A stretch of 64,000 nt of DNA from Methylobacterium cerastii (GCF_022179125.1 NZ_BPQG01000051.1:40088-104087), one strand, 5' to 3'; positions 37,120 to 46,357 are shown, numbered from the stretch's first letter. Translations and numbers: made by a program. Notes: generated by a model from the sequence alone, not told the origin.

Positions 37120-38073
37120 TCAGTTGCCTTTGGCCTTGCCGATCTCGGCCTGCAACTCCGGCACGATCTGGAACAGGTCGCCGACGAGGCCGTAATCCGC
37201 CACCTGGAAGATCGGGGCGTCCTCGTCCTTGTTGATCGCGACGATGACCTTCGAGTCCTTCATGCCGGCCAGGTGCTGAATCGCGCCGGAGATGCCGACC
37301 GCGACGTAGAGGTCGGGCGCCACCACCTTGCCGGTCTGGCCGACCTGCCAGTCGTTCGGGGCGTAGCCGGCGTCGACGGCCGCGCGCGAGGCGCCGACGG
37401 CGGCGCCGAGCGTGTCGGCCAGCGGCTCGATCAGCTCCTTGAACTTGTCGGCCGAGCCGAGCGAGCGCCCGCCGGAGACGATGCTCTTGGCAGCGGCCAG
37501 CTCCGGCCGGTCGGACTTGGCGATCTCCTCGCCCTTGAAGGTCGAGCCGCCGGCGGCGGGCGCCGCCGCCGTGACCGCCTCGACCGGAGCCGCGGCGCCG
37601 CCCACACCGGTCGCCTTGAAGGCGGCGGTGCGGACGGTGATCACCTTCTTGCCGGCGCCGGCCTGGACCGTCTGGATCGCGTTGCCGGCGTAGATCGGGC
37701 GCTCGAACGTGTCGGGCGAGATCACCTTCATGATGTCGGAGATTTGCGCCACGTCGAGGAGGGCGGCCACGCGCGGCAGGATGTTCTTGCCGGTGGTGGT
37801 CGCCGAGCACACGATCGCGTCGTAGGGCTCGGCGATGGCGACGATCAGGGCGGCGACCGGCTCGGCCATGTCGTGGTCGTAGGCCGCGTCGTCGGCGAGC
37901 AGCACCTTGTCGACGCCGTCGAGCTTGGCGGCCGCGTCGGCGGCGCCCTTGCTGCCGGCGCCGACGACGAGGGCGTGGATGGGGGCGCCGAGTTCCTTGG
38001 CGGCGGTGAGCGCCTTCAGGGTGCCGTCCTTGATCTCGGACTGGCCGTGCTCGACGAGGAGGAGGGTGGTCAT
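37120..38073 (-). CDS. etfA: Electron transfer flavoprotein alpha subunit
   Basis: A 317-residue subunit from ATG 38073 (MTTLLLVEHGQSEIKDGTLK). The FAD-binding C-terminal part shows VSGGRSLGSADKFKELIEPL, GASRAAVDAGYAPNDWQVGQTG, YVAVGISGAIQHLAGM and INKDEDAPIFQVADYGLVGD. It accepts electrons from acyl-CoA dehydrogenases and passes them to ETF-quinone oxidoreductase. The several ACAD genes at 46-59 kb would supply this carrier. It lies 67 bases downstream of etfB. Confidence 0.96.
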   Translation of the reverse strand: MTTLLLVEHGQSEIKDGTLKALTAAKELGAPIHALVVGAGSKGAADAAAKLDGVDKVLLADDAAYDHDMAEPVAALIVAIAEPYDAIVCSATTTGKNILPRVAALLDVAQISDIMKVISPDTFERPIYAGNAIQTVQAGAGKKVITVRTAAFKATGVGGAAAPVEAVTAAAPAAGGSTFKGEEIAKSDRPELAAAKSIVSGGRSLGSADKFKELIEPLADTLGAAVGASRAAVDAGYAPNDWQVGQTGKVVAPDLYVAVGISGAIQHLAGMKDSKVIVAINKDEDAPIFQVADYGLVGDLFQIVPELQAEIGKAKGN

Positions 38074-38140
38074 CGGTTCAAACCTCTGATCTCGGATGGG
38101 GCGCGCGCTCGACCGGGAGCGGGAGCGCGCGCAGTCGGGA

Positions 38141-38890
38141 CTAGATGACGTTGGCCTCGGTCTTCAGCTTCTGCACGAGCTCGGCGGCCGAGCCGACCTT
38201 GACGCCGGCGGAGCGGCCCGGCGGCTCGGTGGTCTTGAGCACCTTGAGCTTCGGGGTGACGTCGATGCCCAGTGCGTCGGGCGACATCTCCTCCAGCGGC
38301 TTCTTCTTCGCCTTCATGATGTTGGGCAGCGAGGCGTAGCGCGGCTCGTTGAGGCGCAGGTCCGTCGTCACGATCGCCGGCAGCTTGAGCGACACCGTCT
38401 GCAGGCCGCCGTCGACCTCGCGAGTCACGTCGAGGCTGCCTTCGCCCGCCTCGATCTTGAAGGCGAAGGTGCCCTGCGGCCAGCCGAGCAAAGCCGCGAG
38501 CATCTGGCCGGTCTGGTTGGAATCGTCGTCGATCGCCTGCTTGCCGAGGATCACCAGCTCGGGGCTCTCCTTCTCGACGATCACCTTCAGGATCTTGGCC
38601 ACCGCGAGGGGCTCGCAGACCGTATCGGTCTTCACCAGGATCGCACGGTCGGCACCCATGGCGAGCGCGGTGCGCAGCGTCTCCTGGGCCTGCTGCGGCC
38701 CGATCGACACGGCCACGATCTCGGTGACCTTGCCCTTCTCCTTCAGGCGAATCGCTTCCTCGACCGCGATCTCGTCGAAGGGGTTCATCGACATCTTCAC
38801 GTTGGCGAGTTCGACCCCCGAGCCGTCGGCCTTGACGCGAATCTTGACGTTGTAATCGACGACCCGCTTGACGGGCACCAGAACCTTCAT
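38141..38890 (-). CDS. etfB: Electron transfer flavoprotein beta subunit
   Basis: A 249-residue subunit from ATG 38890 ([20 protein letters not shown]). The AMP-binding motif region is [25 protein letters not shown], and [20 protein letters not shown] and [20 protein letters not shown] are the ETF-beta signature. It forms the ETF heterodimer with the alpha subunit encoded next. A good sigma70-type promoter lies about 84 bases upstream. Confidence 0.96.
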   Translation of the reverse strand: MKVLVPVKRVVDYNVKIRVKADGSGVELANVKMSMNPFDEIAVEEAIRLKEKGKVTEIVAVSIGPQQAQETLRTALAMGADRAILVKTDTVCEPLAVAKILKVIVEKESPELVILGKQAIDDDSNQTGQMLAALLGWPQGTFAFKIEAGEGSLDVTREVDGGLQTVSLKLPAIVTTDLRLNEPRYASLPNIMKAKKKPLEEMSPDALGIDVTPKLKVLKTTEPPGRSAGVKVGSAAELVQKLKTEANVI

Positions 38891-38973
38891 GGCGGTCTAC
38901 TTCCTCCGCGTTCGGATTGTTTTGATCGGTGGAAACCGGAGCGCCGCGATCGGCCGCTCGCACAGGGCGCGGA

Positions 38974-39002
38974 CCGTAACGGCCACATTTCCGCCTTGTC
39001 AA
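38974..39002 (-). promoter_or_regulatory. Predicted promoter of etfBA
   Basis: On the minus strand a perfect TTGACA (plus 38997-39002) is separated by 17 bases from TTACGG (plus 38974-38979). It is upstream of etfB in a 222-base gap that otherwise shows no gene. Confidence 0.5.
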
Positions 39003-39112
39003 CGCGGCGCGCGCCCGCGCTTTCGAAAAGCCGCGGCCGGCCGACGAAGGGCGTTCGCTTCTACGGTACGGAGATGGGCGCGTGCGGCCCGGCTCTTTGC
39101 AGCCGGTGCTTG

Positions 39113-39685
39113 CTACCGGTTCTTGCCCGGCACCCAGAGCACGTCGTCGACGCCGTCCGAGTTGGCGGCGCGGCTCGCCACGAACAGGAAGTCCGAAAGG
39201 CGGTTGAGGTACTTGAGCGCTTCCGCGGAGACGATCTCACCCTCGGTCGCCGCGAGCGCGACAGCAAGCCGCTCGGCGCGGCGGCTGACGGTGCGGGCGA
39301 GGTGGAGGGCGGCGGCCGCCGGGGAGCCGCCGGGCAGCACGAAGGACTTGAGCGGGGCGATGTTAGCGTTCAGCGCGTCGATGTCGGCTTCGAGCCGGGC
39401 GACCTGCGAGGCCACGATCCGCAGCGGCTCGTAGGCCGGGGGCGTGTCGCTCGGCGGCGTCGCGAGGTCGGCGCCGAGGTCGAACAGGTCGTTCTGGATC
39501 GCGCCGAGCATCGCGTCGAGGCGCGGCTCGGCGTGCTGGCGGGCGAGCCCGACGCAGGCGTTGGTCTCGTCGACGGTGCCGTAGGTCTCGACCCGCAGGT
39601 CCGCCTTCGAGCGGCGCTGCCCGTCGGCGAGCGCCGTGGTGCCCTTGTCACCGGTCCGTGTGTAGATGCGATTGAGGGTGACCAC
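39113..39685 (-). CDS. PduO-type cob(I)alamin adenosyltransferase
   Basis: A 190-residue enzyme from GTG 39685. It has the N-terminal ATP-binding motif RIYTRTGDKGTTALADG, KADLRVETYGTVDETNACVG, SFVLPGGSPAAAALHLARTV and SRRAERLAVALAATE with the ATP-contacting Arg-Arg-Ala-Glu-Arg, and YLNRLSDFLFVASR. It makes adenosylcobalamin, the cofactor of methylmalonyl- and ethylmalonyl-CoA mutases, important in methylotrophic acyl-CoA metabolism. No cobalamin biosynthesis genes are adjacent. Confidence 0.92.
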   Translation of the reverse strand: MVTLNRIYTRTGDKGTTALADGQRRSKADLRVETYGTVDETNACVGLARQHAEPRLDAMLGAIQNDLFDLGADLATPPSDTPPAYEPLRIVASQVARLEADIDALNANIAPLKSFVLPGGSPAAAALHLARTVSRRAERLAVALAATEGEIVSAEALKYLNRLSDFLFVASRAANSDGVDDVLWVPGKNR

Positions 39686-39706
39686 GGGTCCGCCGACGCT
39701 TTCAGA

Positions 39707-40339
39707 TCAGAAGGTGTAGCCGAGCTTGCCGCCGAAGTTCGTCAGGCCGCGATTCTCGCCGCACAGGCCGGCGTTCGACATGTGCTCGACGGTCGCCATC
39801 ACGCTCCAATGCTCGGTGATGCGGAAGCCCAGCGCCGCCGCCTCGCGGAACAGCGGCGAGCAGCCGAGCGAGTTGAAGCCGTAGGGGGCGAGCGCCTTCG
39901 GGCCGGTATAGCCGTTATGCGCGGCGCCGCCGAAGAAGCCGTCGATGAAGACGCGGCGGTCGAAGGTCTCGGGGAACAGGTCCACCGACCAGGTGGCGCC
40001 GAGGTAGGCATAGCTGGTCCGGCCGCCGGTGTTGTAGCTGCCGCCCACGGTCGCGCGCGGCACGAACGCCTGCCAGAACGGGTCGGCGCTCACCAGCGGC
40101 TTCGTGAATAGGATTTCGCCGTTGACGTTCTGCTTCTCGAAGCCGGGAAGCTTGCCCTCGGCGCTTCCGGGATCCTGCACCGAGCCACCGATCCGAACCT
40201 CGGAGACGATGCTGAGGGGCTGCACCGGCGGCGCGTAGGCCGCGGGCCGCGGCGCGTACCCGAGATCGGCCGCCGCGACGGGCGAGGCGATCGCGAGGGC
40301 CAGCGCGCCGGCGACGAGACGGTGGAAGGTGGGCTTCAT
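39707..40339 (-). CDS. PagL-like acyloxyacyl hydrolase (lipid A 3-O-deacylase)
   Basis: A 210-residue outer-membrane beta-barrel from ATG 40339 with a signal peptide (LVAGALALAIASPVAAA). The C-terminal segment VEHMSNAGLCGENRGLTNFG contains the PagL catalytic pattern: the His-x-Ser-Asn-Ala-Gly core and a downstream Glu-Asn. The protein ends in GGKLGYTF, with the aromatic C-terminal residue of barrel proteins. PagL removes the 3-O-linked acyl chain from lipid A. Two extra cysteines (LGCSP, GLCGE) may form a disulfide. Stop lies 21 bases from the ATR gene. Confidence 0.82.
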   Translation of the reverse strand: MKPTFHRLVAGALALAIASPVAAADLGYAPRPAAYAPPVQPLSIVSEVRIGGSVQDPGSAEGKLPGFEKQNVNGEILFTKPLVSADPFWQAFVPRATVGGSYNTGGRTSYAYLGATWSVDLFPETFDRRVFIDGFFGGAAHNGYTGPKALAPYGFNSLGCSPLFREAAALGFRITEHWSVMATVEHMSNAGLCGENRGLTNFGGKLGYTF

Positions 40340-40462
40340 GCGGGAACGGATCCGGATTGAACCCGGAATCCCTAGCATGCTTGGCTGCGCCCGGATCGCC
40401 GTTTCATCCGCGCCGGGGTGGAATGCCGACCGGTGCGGCCCGCCGGTCACAGTCGCGCGCCC

Positions 40463-40648
40463 TCAGGCGGAGCGCCACCAAGCCACGCCCATGATCACCA
40501 GGATCGCCACGAACTGCAGCAGCACGCGCAGCCGCATCAGGCGTTGCGACAGGTTCGCGTCGCCGCCACGCATCATGTTGGCGAGGCCGAGGAGGAGGAT
40601 GACGGCCACCGCGAGGCAGGCGACGAGGACGAGGGTGTTGCCGGACAT
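40463..40648 (-). CDS. HIG1-domain twin-transmembrane small protein
   Basis: A 61-residue protein from ATG 40648 with two membrane spans, TLVLVACLAVAVILLLGLAN and LLQFVAILVIMGVAWW, joined by NMMRGGDANLSQRLMRLRV. That loop is the HIG1-type twin-span pattern found throughout alphaproteobacteria, in related cases associated with respiratory complex assembly. No function is shown here. Confidence 0.82.
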   Translation of the reverse strand: MSGNTLVLVACLAVAVILLLGLANMMRGGDANLSQRLMRLRVLLQFVAILVIMGVAWWRSA

Positions 40649-40770
40649 GGTGGGGGGATCTCGCAGAGCGTTCGGCGCCGCTTATAGAGGCTTCGCGGCG
40701 GCGGCGGCAGGGGCGAAGCGCCGCTGGCGCCAGGACGGGCTCCCCCGCTAGCACAGAGACGCCTCCAGAG

Positions 40771-40810
40771 CCGTCATTCCGGGCTCGCCTGCGGCGCCCC
40801 GGAATGACGG
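40771..40810. repeat. Short palindromic element CCGTCATTCCGGG...CCCGGAATGACGG
   Basis: A 13-bp perfect stem with a 14-base GC-rich loop, related to the end of the element at 24913-25029. It begins 29 bases after the stop of the TIGR02302 gene (on the minus strand) and could act as a transcript 3' hairpin; no T-run follows. Confidence 0.65.
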
Positions 40811-40838
40811 GCCGCGCAGGACGGTCGGCGGCGTGCCA

Positions 40839-43487
40839 TCAGTTCCGGCGCAGCAGCCGCTCGAAGTAGTCGAGTTCTTCCTGCGGACGCGTCGGGTCGC
40901 CGAGCTTGCGCCGCAACTCCTCCATGATCCGGCGCGCCCGCTGGACCGCGGATTCGTCGGCCGTCGGCACGCGCACGCGGCCATCGCTCATGTCGCGCCC
41001 GCGGGTCGGGCGGCCGAGCGGGTCGTCGTCCTTGGCGCCGGCCTGGCCCTGCTGGCCCGGCTGCTGGCCGTCGGGCTTGTCGCCCTGGCCTTCGCCCTCG
41101 GCTTCGGCCGATTCCTGCATCTGTTGCTGCATGCCGTCGGCGCCGCGCTTGAGCCCGTCCAGCGCACGGCCCTGCGCGTCGACGGCGTCGCCCTCTTGCC
41201 CGTCCTTCAGCGCGTTCTCGGCCTCGCGCATGGCATCCTCGGCATCGGACAGGCCTTCCTCGCCCTTCATGCCGTTCTCCTTCATGCGGTTCTGCAGGTC
41301 CTGCAGGCGCTCGCGCAGGGCCTGCTGGCGTTCGCCGACGCCGCCCTGCTGGCCCTTCTGCTGGCCCTTGCCCTGCTGCTGTCCCTGTTGACCCGGCTCC
41401 CCTTGGCCCTGTTGGCCTTGCCCCTGTTGACTTTGCCCCTGTTGACTTTGGCCCTGCTGGCCGGGGCTCTGCTGCCCCCGCTGGCCGGGCTTCTGCCCCT
41501 GCTGGCTGCGGTTCGGCGGCCGCTGGCCCTGCTCGGGGCCGGGCTTCTCCTGGCCTTCCTTGAAGGTCTCGTCGCGCAGGCCCTGCTGCTCGCGGGCCAT
41601 CTGGTCGAGCTCCTTCATCTGCTTCTGCATCTCGCGGGCGGTCGGATCGGACTTGCCGCCCTGCTCGGCGCTCTGCAGGTTCTCGAGGATGTTGCGCAGC
41701 TGCTCCATCAGGCGCTGCGCCTCGGCGGTGTCGCCGCGCTTCATCGCCTCGGCCATGTCCTTGAGCATCTTGTCGAGGTCGTCCGGCGTCACCGACTTCG
41801 ATGGCTGGCCCTGCTTGTCGCGCGAACCCTGCTCGCGCGGCTGCTTGCTCTGCTTCTCGGCAAGCTCCTTCATGAATTTGTCGAGCGCCTGCTTCAGGTC
41901 CTGCGTCAGGCGCTTGATCTCGTCGTCGGGGGCCCTCTTGTCGATCGCTTCCTTGAGCCGGTCCTGCGCCTGCCGAAGCTTCTTCTCGGTGTCCGAGAGG
42001 TCGCCGTCTTCGATCTTGAGAGCCATCTCCCAAAGCAGGTCCGCCACCTCGGTGAGGGCGGCGTCGTTCCCGGCCGCGCGCAGGCGGCGCGCCGCGGTCT
42101 TCAGGCCGAGGAACACGCCCGGCTGCGGCGTGAACAAATCCGGTGCGACAAGCAGGGCGTCGAGCGCCATCTGCACCCGGACGCGACCTTCGTCCGGCGT
42201 CACGACGAGGCGGCGGCGCTCTTCTGCCAGCGCCCGCGCCAGGGAATCGCGGAACGGGCGAGCCGGCAGCACCATCTCGGTCGTCGGCGTGCGGCCTTCC
42301 TGGCCGGCCTCGTCCTTGACGAGGTACGTGAAGCGCACCCGCGCGCCGGACCAGGGGTTGTCGGTGAGGTCGACGAGCGTCTTGGTGTCGGTCTCGCCGT
42401 TGGCGTCGCCGGGCAGGGCCAGGGCGATCCGCGGCGGCGGCACCAGCGAGCGCGTACCCTCGATCGGCTCGACGACCCCCTCGGCGGAGGCGATGCCGTA
42501 ATCGTCCTTGGCGCGATAGCTGAGGTTGAAGGTGCCGCGCCCGTTCACCTCGGGCCCGCCGACGGCGTGGACCTCCGGCGGCAGGTCGGGGATCGCCTCG
42601 ACCACCAGGCGCTGAATCTGGCCCGGCGCCGCGATGGTCAGCGCGGCGCTCGGGCCGACGATTTGGAACCGGTCCTCGCGCAGGTCCGGCCGCGGCTCCT
42701 TGCCGGGCACGGCCTTGAGGCCGGCATCCGGCGTCAGCACCGTCTGCGCCGGACTTTCGCCCGCGATGCGCACGATCAGCTGCGAGTTCACCGGCACGCG
42801 CAGGCGCTGCTCGCCCCCGGACATGGCGACCGCCAGCGGCGGAAGCCGGGTGTAGAGCGGCGGGTCGATCCAGGCGTCGATGCGGTAGCTCGGCCCGGCG
42901 GATGCGGCTTCGCGCCAGTCGAACGCGCTGCCGAGGCGCTCGCGCCATTCCGGGCCGGCGACGAACAAGCTCGCCACCGCCGCGACCACGAGGCCGGCGC
43001 GCAGGGCGAACGGGTCGTGGCGCGGCATGCCCGGGCGCGGCAGGCCGACGCGCAGCCGCGCGACCGCGGCGGCGGCGCGGGCCTGGTGCAACGCCCACAG
43101 GGCGCGCGTGTCGGGGTCGGCGGTGCCGACGGCCAGCGTATCCTCTATCGTCGAGGCCGGCGCATGGGTCAGCGCCCCGTCGCGCGCGGCCGCCTCGCGG
43201 TCGATGCGGGCGAGCGCGGCGCGCCGGTCGGCCCGGCGCAGGCGCACGAGCGGCGACAGGACGGCGACGAGCGCGGCAGCGAAGGCGACGAGGCCAACGA
43301 TGCGCCAGGTGGCGGGGAGATCGAGCCAGAGACCGAGCCAGGACACGGCGAGGAACGCCAGCACGACGCCCAAGCCCCGCCACAGCAGCGGCCAGGCCCG
43401 CTCCCAGAAGCCGGCGGCGCTGGCCTGCGCCACGAGCCGGTCGAGCTGCGCGGCGGTGTCGGATCGCTTCGGATCGGTTCTGCTCAC
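40839..43487 (-). CDS. TIGR02302/DUF4175 family protein (large Gln-rich membrane protein)
   Basis: An 882-residue protein from GTG 43487. Two N-terminal spans (residues ~28-80, WERAWPLLWRGLGVVLAFLA) and a third near residue 155 (ALRAGLVVAAVASLFVAG) precede a periplasmic-like region with FNLSYRAKDDYGIASAEGVV. The C-terminal half (~residues 480-850) is helical and low complexity, with a run of QGQ/QQG repeats. It ends PQEELDYFERLLRRN, the conserved family end. Function unknown; widespread in alphaproteobacteria. Upstream in-frame codons exist, but homology starts at this GTG. Confidence 0.88.
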   Translation of the reverse strand: MSRTDPKRSDTAAQLDRLVAQASAAGFWERAWPLLWRGLGVVLAFLAVSWLGLWLDLPATWRIVGLVAFAAALVAVLSPLVRLRRADRRAALARIDREAAARDGALTHAPASTIEDTLAVGTADPDTRALWALHQARAAAAVARLRVGLPRPGMPRHDPFALRAGLVVAAVASLFVAGPEWRERLGSAFDWREAASAGPSYRIDAWIDPPLYTRLPPLAVAMSGGEQRLRVPVNSQLIVRIAGESPAQTVLTPDAGLKAVPGKEPRPDLREDRFQIVGPSAALTIAAPGQIQRLVVEAIPDLPPEVHAVGGPEVNGRGTFNLSYRAKDDYGIASAEGVVEPIEGTRSLVPPPRIALALPGDANGETDTKTLVDLTDNPWSGARVRFTYLVKDEAGQEGRTPTTEMVLPARPFRDSLARALAEERRRLVVTPDEGRVRVQMALDALLVAPDLFTPQPGVFLGLKTAARRLRAAGNDAALTEVADLLWEMALKIEDGDLSDTEKKLRQAQDRLKEAIDKRAPDDEIKRLTQDLKQALDKFMKELAEKQSKQPREQGSRDKQGQPSKSVTPDDLDKMLKDMAEAMKRGDTAEAQRLMEQLRNILENLQSAEQGGKSDPTAREMQKQMKELDQMAREQQGLRDETFKEGQEKPGPEQGQRPPNRSQQGQKPGQRGQQSPGQQGQSQQGQSQQGQGQQGQGEPGQQGQQQGKGQQKGQQGGVGERQQALRERLQDLQNRMKENGMKGEEGLSDAEDAMREAENALKDGQEGDAVDAQGRALDGLKRGADGMQQQMQESAEAEGEGQGDKPDGQQPGQQGQAGAKDDDPLGRPTRGRDMSDGRVRVPTADESAVQRARRIMEELRRKLGDPTRPQEELDYFERLLRRN
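41340..41510 (-). repeat. Coding tandem repeats in the TIGR02302 gene
   Basis: Near-perfect 15-base units (TTGCCCCTGTTGACT, exact at 41418 and 41433, diverging outside) encode SQQGQ. They lie in a Gln/Gly-rich stretch of about 55 residues. Repeat number is probably variable between strains. Confidence 0.75.
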
Positions 43488-43596
43488 GCCCGCAATCGCC
43501 TCGCCGCTCTCGAACCTGCATCTTTCTGCAGGCAGGCTAGCATGGTGGGCATCGTGCGCGTGCGGGTCAAATCCGCTCAGGGCGGAGCAAGGGCCG

Positions 43597-44895
43597 TTAG
43601 TCGTGCGACTGGATGAAGTTGCGCACAAGCGGGTAGGTCTGCCCTTCCCACTTGCGGCCCGAGAACACGCCATAGTGGCCGACGCCGGCCTGGAGGTGGT
43701 GGCTGCGCATGTGCGGGGGCAGGCCGGTGCAGAGGTCGTGCGCCGCCATGGTCTGTCCGACGGCGCAGATGTCGTCGCGCTCGCCCTCGACCGTCATCAG
43801 CGCGGTCTTGCGGATCGAGCGCATGTCGATCGGGTTGCCACGGTAGGTCAGCTCGTTCTTGGCCAGGGTGTAGTCCTGGAACACCGTCTTCACCGTCTCG
43901 ATGTAGAATTCCGCCGCCAGGTCGAGCACGGCGAAGTACTCGTCGTAGAACCCGGCGATCGCGTCGGCCTTCTCGACCTCGCCGTTGGCCATGTGCCAGA
44001 ACAGGTCCGCATGGCCCTGCATGTGTCGCTTGGTGTTCATCGACACGAAGGCCGAGACCTGCACGAAGCCGGGGTAGACGCGCCGGCCGGCGCCCTTGTG
44101 GCGCCGGGGCACGGTGGAGATCAGGTTCTTCTCGAACCACTCGATCGGCTTCGAGGTGGCGAGCGCGTTCACCGAGGTCGGGCTGATGCGGCAATCCACC
44201 GGGCCGGCCATCAGCGTCATGCTGCGGGGCGCGGCCGAATCCTTGGTCTCGGCCATGACTGCGGCGGCGGCGAGCGCCTGCACGGTCGGCTGGCACACGG
44301 CGAGCACGTGGGCGGGGCCGCCCATCGCCCCGAGGAACTGCACGAGGTGGCCGACATAGTCGTCGAAGCCGAAGGCGCCATCCGAGAGCGGCACGTCGCG
44401 GGCGTTGTGCCAATCGGTGATGTAGACGTCGTGGTCGGGCAGCAGGGTCTTCACCGTGCTCCGCAGCAGCGTCGCGAAGTGGCCCGAGAGCGGGGCCACC
44501 ACCAGCACCTTCGGCTGCTCGGTGTCGATGTCCTTGCGGAAGCGCAGCAGGGTGCCGAACGGCGTCGAGAGCATCGGCTCCTCGACCACCGGGACCTCGC
44601 GGTTGCCGACCGCGATCGTGTCGATGCCGAAGGAGGGGCGCGCGAAGGTCAGGCCGGCGCGCATCATCATGCGGGCGCCGGCCGACATCCAGTTCATCGA
44701 CTCGCCGAAGCCGGCCCAGGGCGAGACCGCATCGTGCAGCACCCGTCCCCAGGCCCGCGTCTGCTGGGCCATGTCGCATTGCATGTCGAACGCGTCGTAC
44801 AGCATGGGGCGTGCACTCGTGCGCGACCGGCCCGACGAGCGGGCGGTCACGGCTTCCGGTTGGGGCTGATACGCCGCGTCGTGCTGCATCATCAT
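43597..44895 (-). CDS. phaZ: Intracellular polyhydroxyalkanoate depolymerase (PhaZ type)
   Basis: A 432-residue enzyme taken from ATG 44895; ATG 44805 (MLYDAFDMQCDMAQQ) matches the usual family beginning and would give 402 residues, and GTG 44925 would add ten. The catalytic box is LAVCQPTVQALA, with cysteine as nucleophile, as in cytosolic PHB depolymerases; also VLVVAPLSGHFATLL, DVYITDWHNARDVP and GVGHYGVFSGRKW with the catalytic His. It mobilises stored PHB to 3-hydroxybutyrate. It is divergent from a regulator with two TetR modules. Confidence 0.9.
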   Translation of the reverse strand: MMMQHDAAYQPQPEAVTARSSGRSRTSARPMLYDAFDMQCDMAQQTRAWGRVLHDAVSPWAGFGESMNWMSAGARMMMRAGLTFARPSFGIDTIAVGNREVPVVEEPMLSTPFGTLLRFRKDIDTEQPKVLVVAPLSGHFATLLRSTVKTLLPDHDVYITDWHNARDVPLSDGAFGFDDYVGHLVQFLGAMGGPAHVLAVCQPTVQALAAAAVMAETKDSAAPRSMTLMAGPVDCRISPTSVNALATSKPIEWFEKNLISTVPRRHKGAGRRVYPGFVQVSAFVSMNTKRHMQGHADLFWHMANGEVEKADAIAGFYDEYFAVLDLAAEFYIETVKTVFQDYTLAKNELTYRGNPIDMRSIRKTALMTVEGERDDICAVGQTMAAHDLCTGLPPHMRSHHLQAGVGHYGVFSGRKWEGQTYPLVRNFIQSHD

Positions 44896-45028
44896 GGAGG
44901 CAGGATCAGTCGTGCGCGCGAGCACCGCAACTGGCTAAACGACGAAGCCGCCGCCCTGTGGCTTCGGGGTATCATGTCTCGCGGCCGCCCGCTTGTCAGT
45001 CCGGGTAAGGCCATGCTCAATCGCGACG

Positions 45029-46255
45029 ATGATCGATGGAGGCAGGCCCGCCGCGGGGCAGACCAAACGCTACGCCCAGAAGCGCGAGGCCATCCTCGAC
45101 GCCGCGGCACGGCACTTCAACGCCCGCGGCATCCGCGGCACGGCGCTGAACGACGTCGGCGGCAGCGTCGGCCTCATGCCGAACAGCATCACCTACTATT
45201 ATCGCCGCAAGGAGGACTTGGCGGCCGCCTGCTACGTCAGCACCATCGCGTGGCATGAGGCCCTGCTGGCCGAGACGGCGGCCTCCGCCGACCCGCCTCG
45301 GCGGCTCTCCGCCTTCCTCGCCGCGTATTTCCGCGATCTGGCGGCGATCGAGATCGGGGCGCGGCCGCCGCAGGTCCGGCTCACCGACATGCGCGCGCTG
45401 CCCGAGCCGCAGAGCGCGATGGTCTATGCCGCCTACAACGCCTTCTTCCGGCAGGCGCGCACGGCGTTCTTCCCCGAAGCCGCCTTCCCGGGTCTCGACC
45501 GGGACGCGCTGAACGCGCGGACGCATCTCGTGATCTCGGTGGTCCACACAGTCCGCGCCTGGATCGACCGCTACGAGGCGGCGGACTACCCCCGCGTCGG
45601 CGAGCGCGTCGCCGACCTGCTGCTGCGCGGGCTCGCGGGGCCGGAGAGCCGCTGGAGCGGCGATGCGCCCGATCCCGTCACGGCGCCCGCCGACCCGACC
45701 GAGCCGTTCCTGCGGGCGGCGACCGCGCTCATCAACGCGGAAGGCTATCGCGGCGCGTCTGTCGAGAAGATCTCGGCGCGGCTCAGCGTGACGAAGGGCT
45801 CGTTCTACCACCACAACGACAACAAGGACGACCTGATCGCCCAGTGCTTCGCGCGCACCTTCGAAATCCTGCGGCGGGAGCAGGAGGCGGCGGAGGCCGC
45901 CGGCGGCAGCGGCTGGATGCGGATCACCGCCTGCGCCCGCGCCCTGATGCGCCATCAGGTCTCCGAGCGCGGTCCGCTCCTGCGCTGCACTGCGGTCGGC
46001 GCCCTGCCGGACAGCCTGCGGGCCGAGATCCCGCTGACCATGCGGCGGCTGTGGGAGCGCCTCGCCTTCCCGATCGGGGACGGCATCGCCGACGGCTCGA
46101 TCCGCGCGATCGACCCGTCGATCGCGGCCCAGGTCGTGAGCAGCATGATCGACGCGGCCTCAGACCTCGACCGCTGGTGCGAGGTCGAGGGGGCGCACGC
46201 GGCGGACGTCTTCGCACGCCCGCTGTTCGTCGGCGTCTACGCTCCGGCCGGTTAG
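45029..46255 (+). CDS. Transcriptional regulator with two fused TetR modules
   Basis: A 408-residue protein from ATG 45029. The first TetR unit (residues 1-~210) begins QTKRYAQKREAILDAAARHF with HTH TALNDVGGSVGLMPNSITYYY; the second begins near residue 225 with TEPFLRAATALINAEGYRGA and HTH SVEKISARLSVTKGSFYHHN. Both units keep a C-terminal helical region (ARTHLVISVVHTVRAWIDRY in the first). A single chain would act as a pseudo-dimer. It is divergent from phaZ and may control it. Its stop lies at the edge of a repeat. Confidence 0.87.
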   Translation: MIDGGRPAAGQTKRYAQKREAILDAAARHFNARGIRGTALNDVGGSVGLMPNSITYYYRRKEDLAAACYVSTIAWHEALLAETAASADPPRRLSAFLAAYFRDLAAIEIGARPPQVRLTDMRALPEPQSAMVYAAYNAFFRQARTAFFPEAAFPGLDRDALNARTHLVISVVHTVRAWIDRYEAADYPRVGERVADLLLRGLAGPESRWSGDAPDPVTAPADPTEPFLRAATALINAEGYRGASVEKISARLSVTKGSFYHHNDNKDDLIAQCFARTFEILRREQEAAEAAGGSGWMRITACARALMRHQVSERGPLLRCTAVGALPDSLRAEIPLTMRRLWERLAFPIGDGIADGSIRAIDPSIAAQVVSSMIDAASDLDRWCEVEGAHAADVFARPLFVGVYAPAG

Positions 46256-46357
46256 AGCATTTTCATGCGAGGTGGATGCCGGCTCGCGTGAAGAAAATGC
46301 GACCACACATCAGGTTAGAGCTTTTTCCGTGATCCAGGGATCACGGAAAAAGCTCTA
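46253..46357. repeat. 105-bp intergenic repeat whose two ends are the stop codons of the flanking genes
   Basis: The element begins TAGAGCATTTTC at the stop of the double-TetR gene and ends CTCTA, the complement of the stop (TAG) of the ACAD gene. The right half is a hairpin with a 19-bp perfect stem (46316-46334 with 46339-46357) and a CAGG loop; its arms contain CTTTTTCC and GGAAAAAG, so it may terminate transcription both ways. Confidence 0.75.

Noticed and set aside
41340-41510. Tandem repeats considered as a CRISPR or regulatory array
   Set aside because: Units are 15 bases, in frame, and encode Gln/Gly repeats inside a conserved protein; no spacers.
40833-43616. A 927-codon plus-strand frame opposite the TIGR02302 gene
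   Set aside because: It is the antisense of the Gln-rich gene; leucine runs mirror CTG/CAG codons. No start site or family resemblance.
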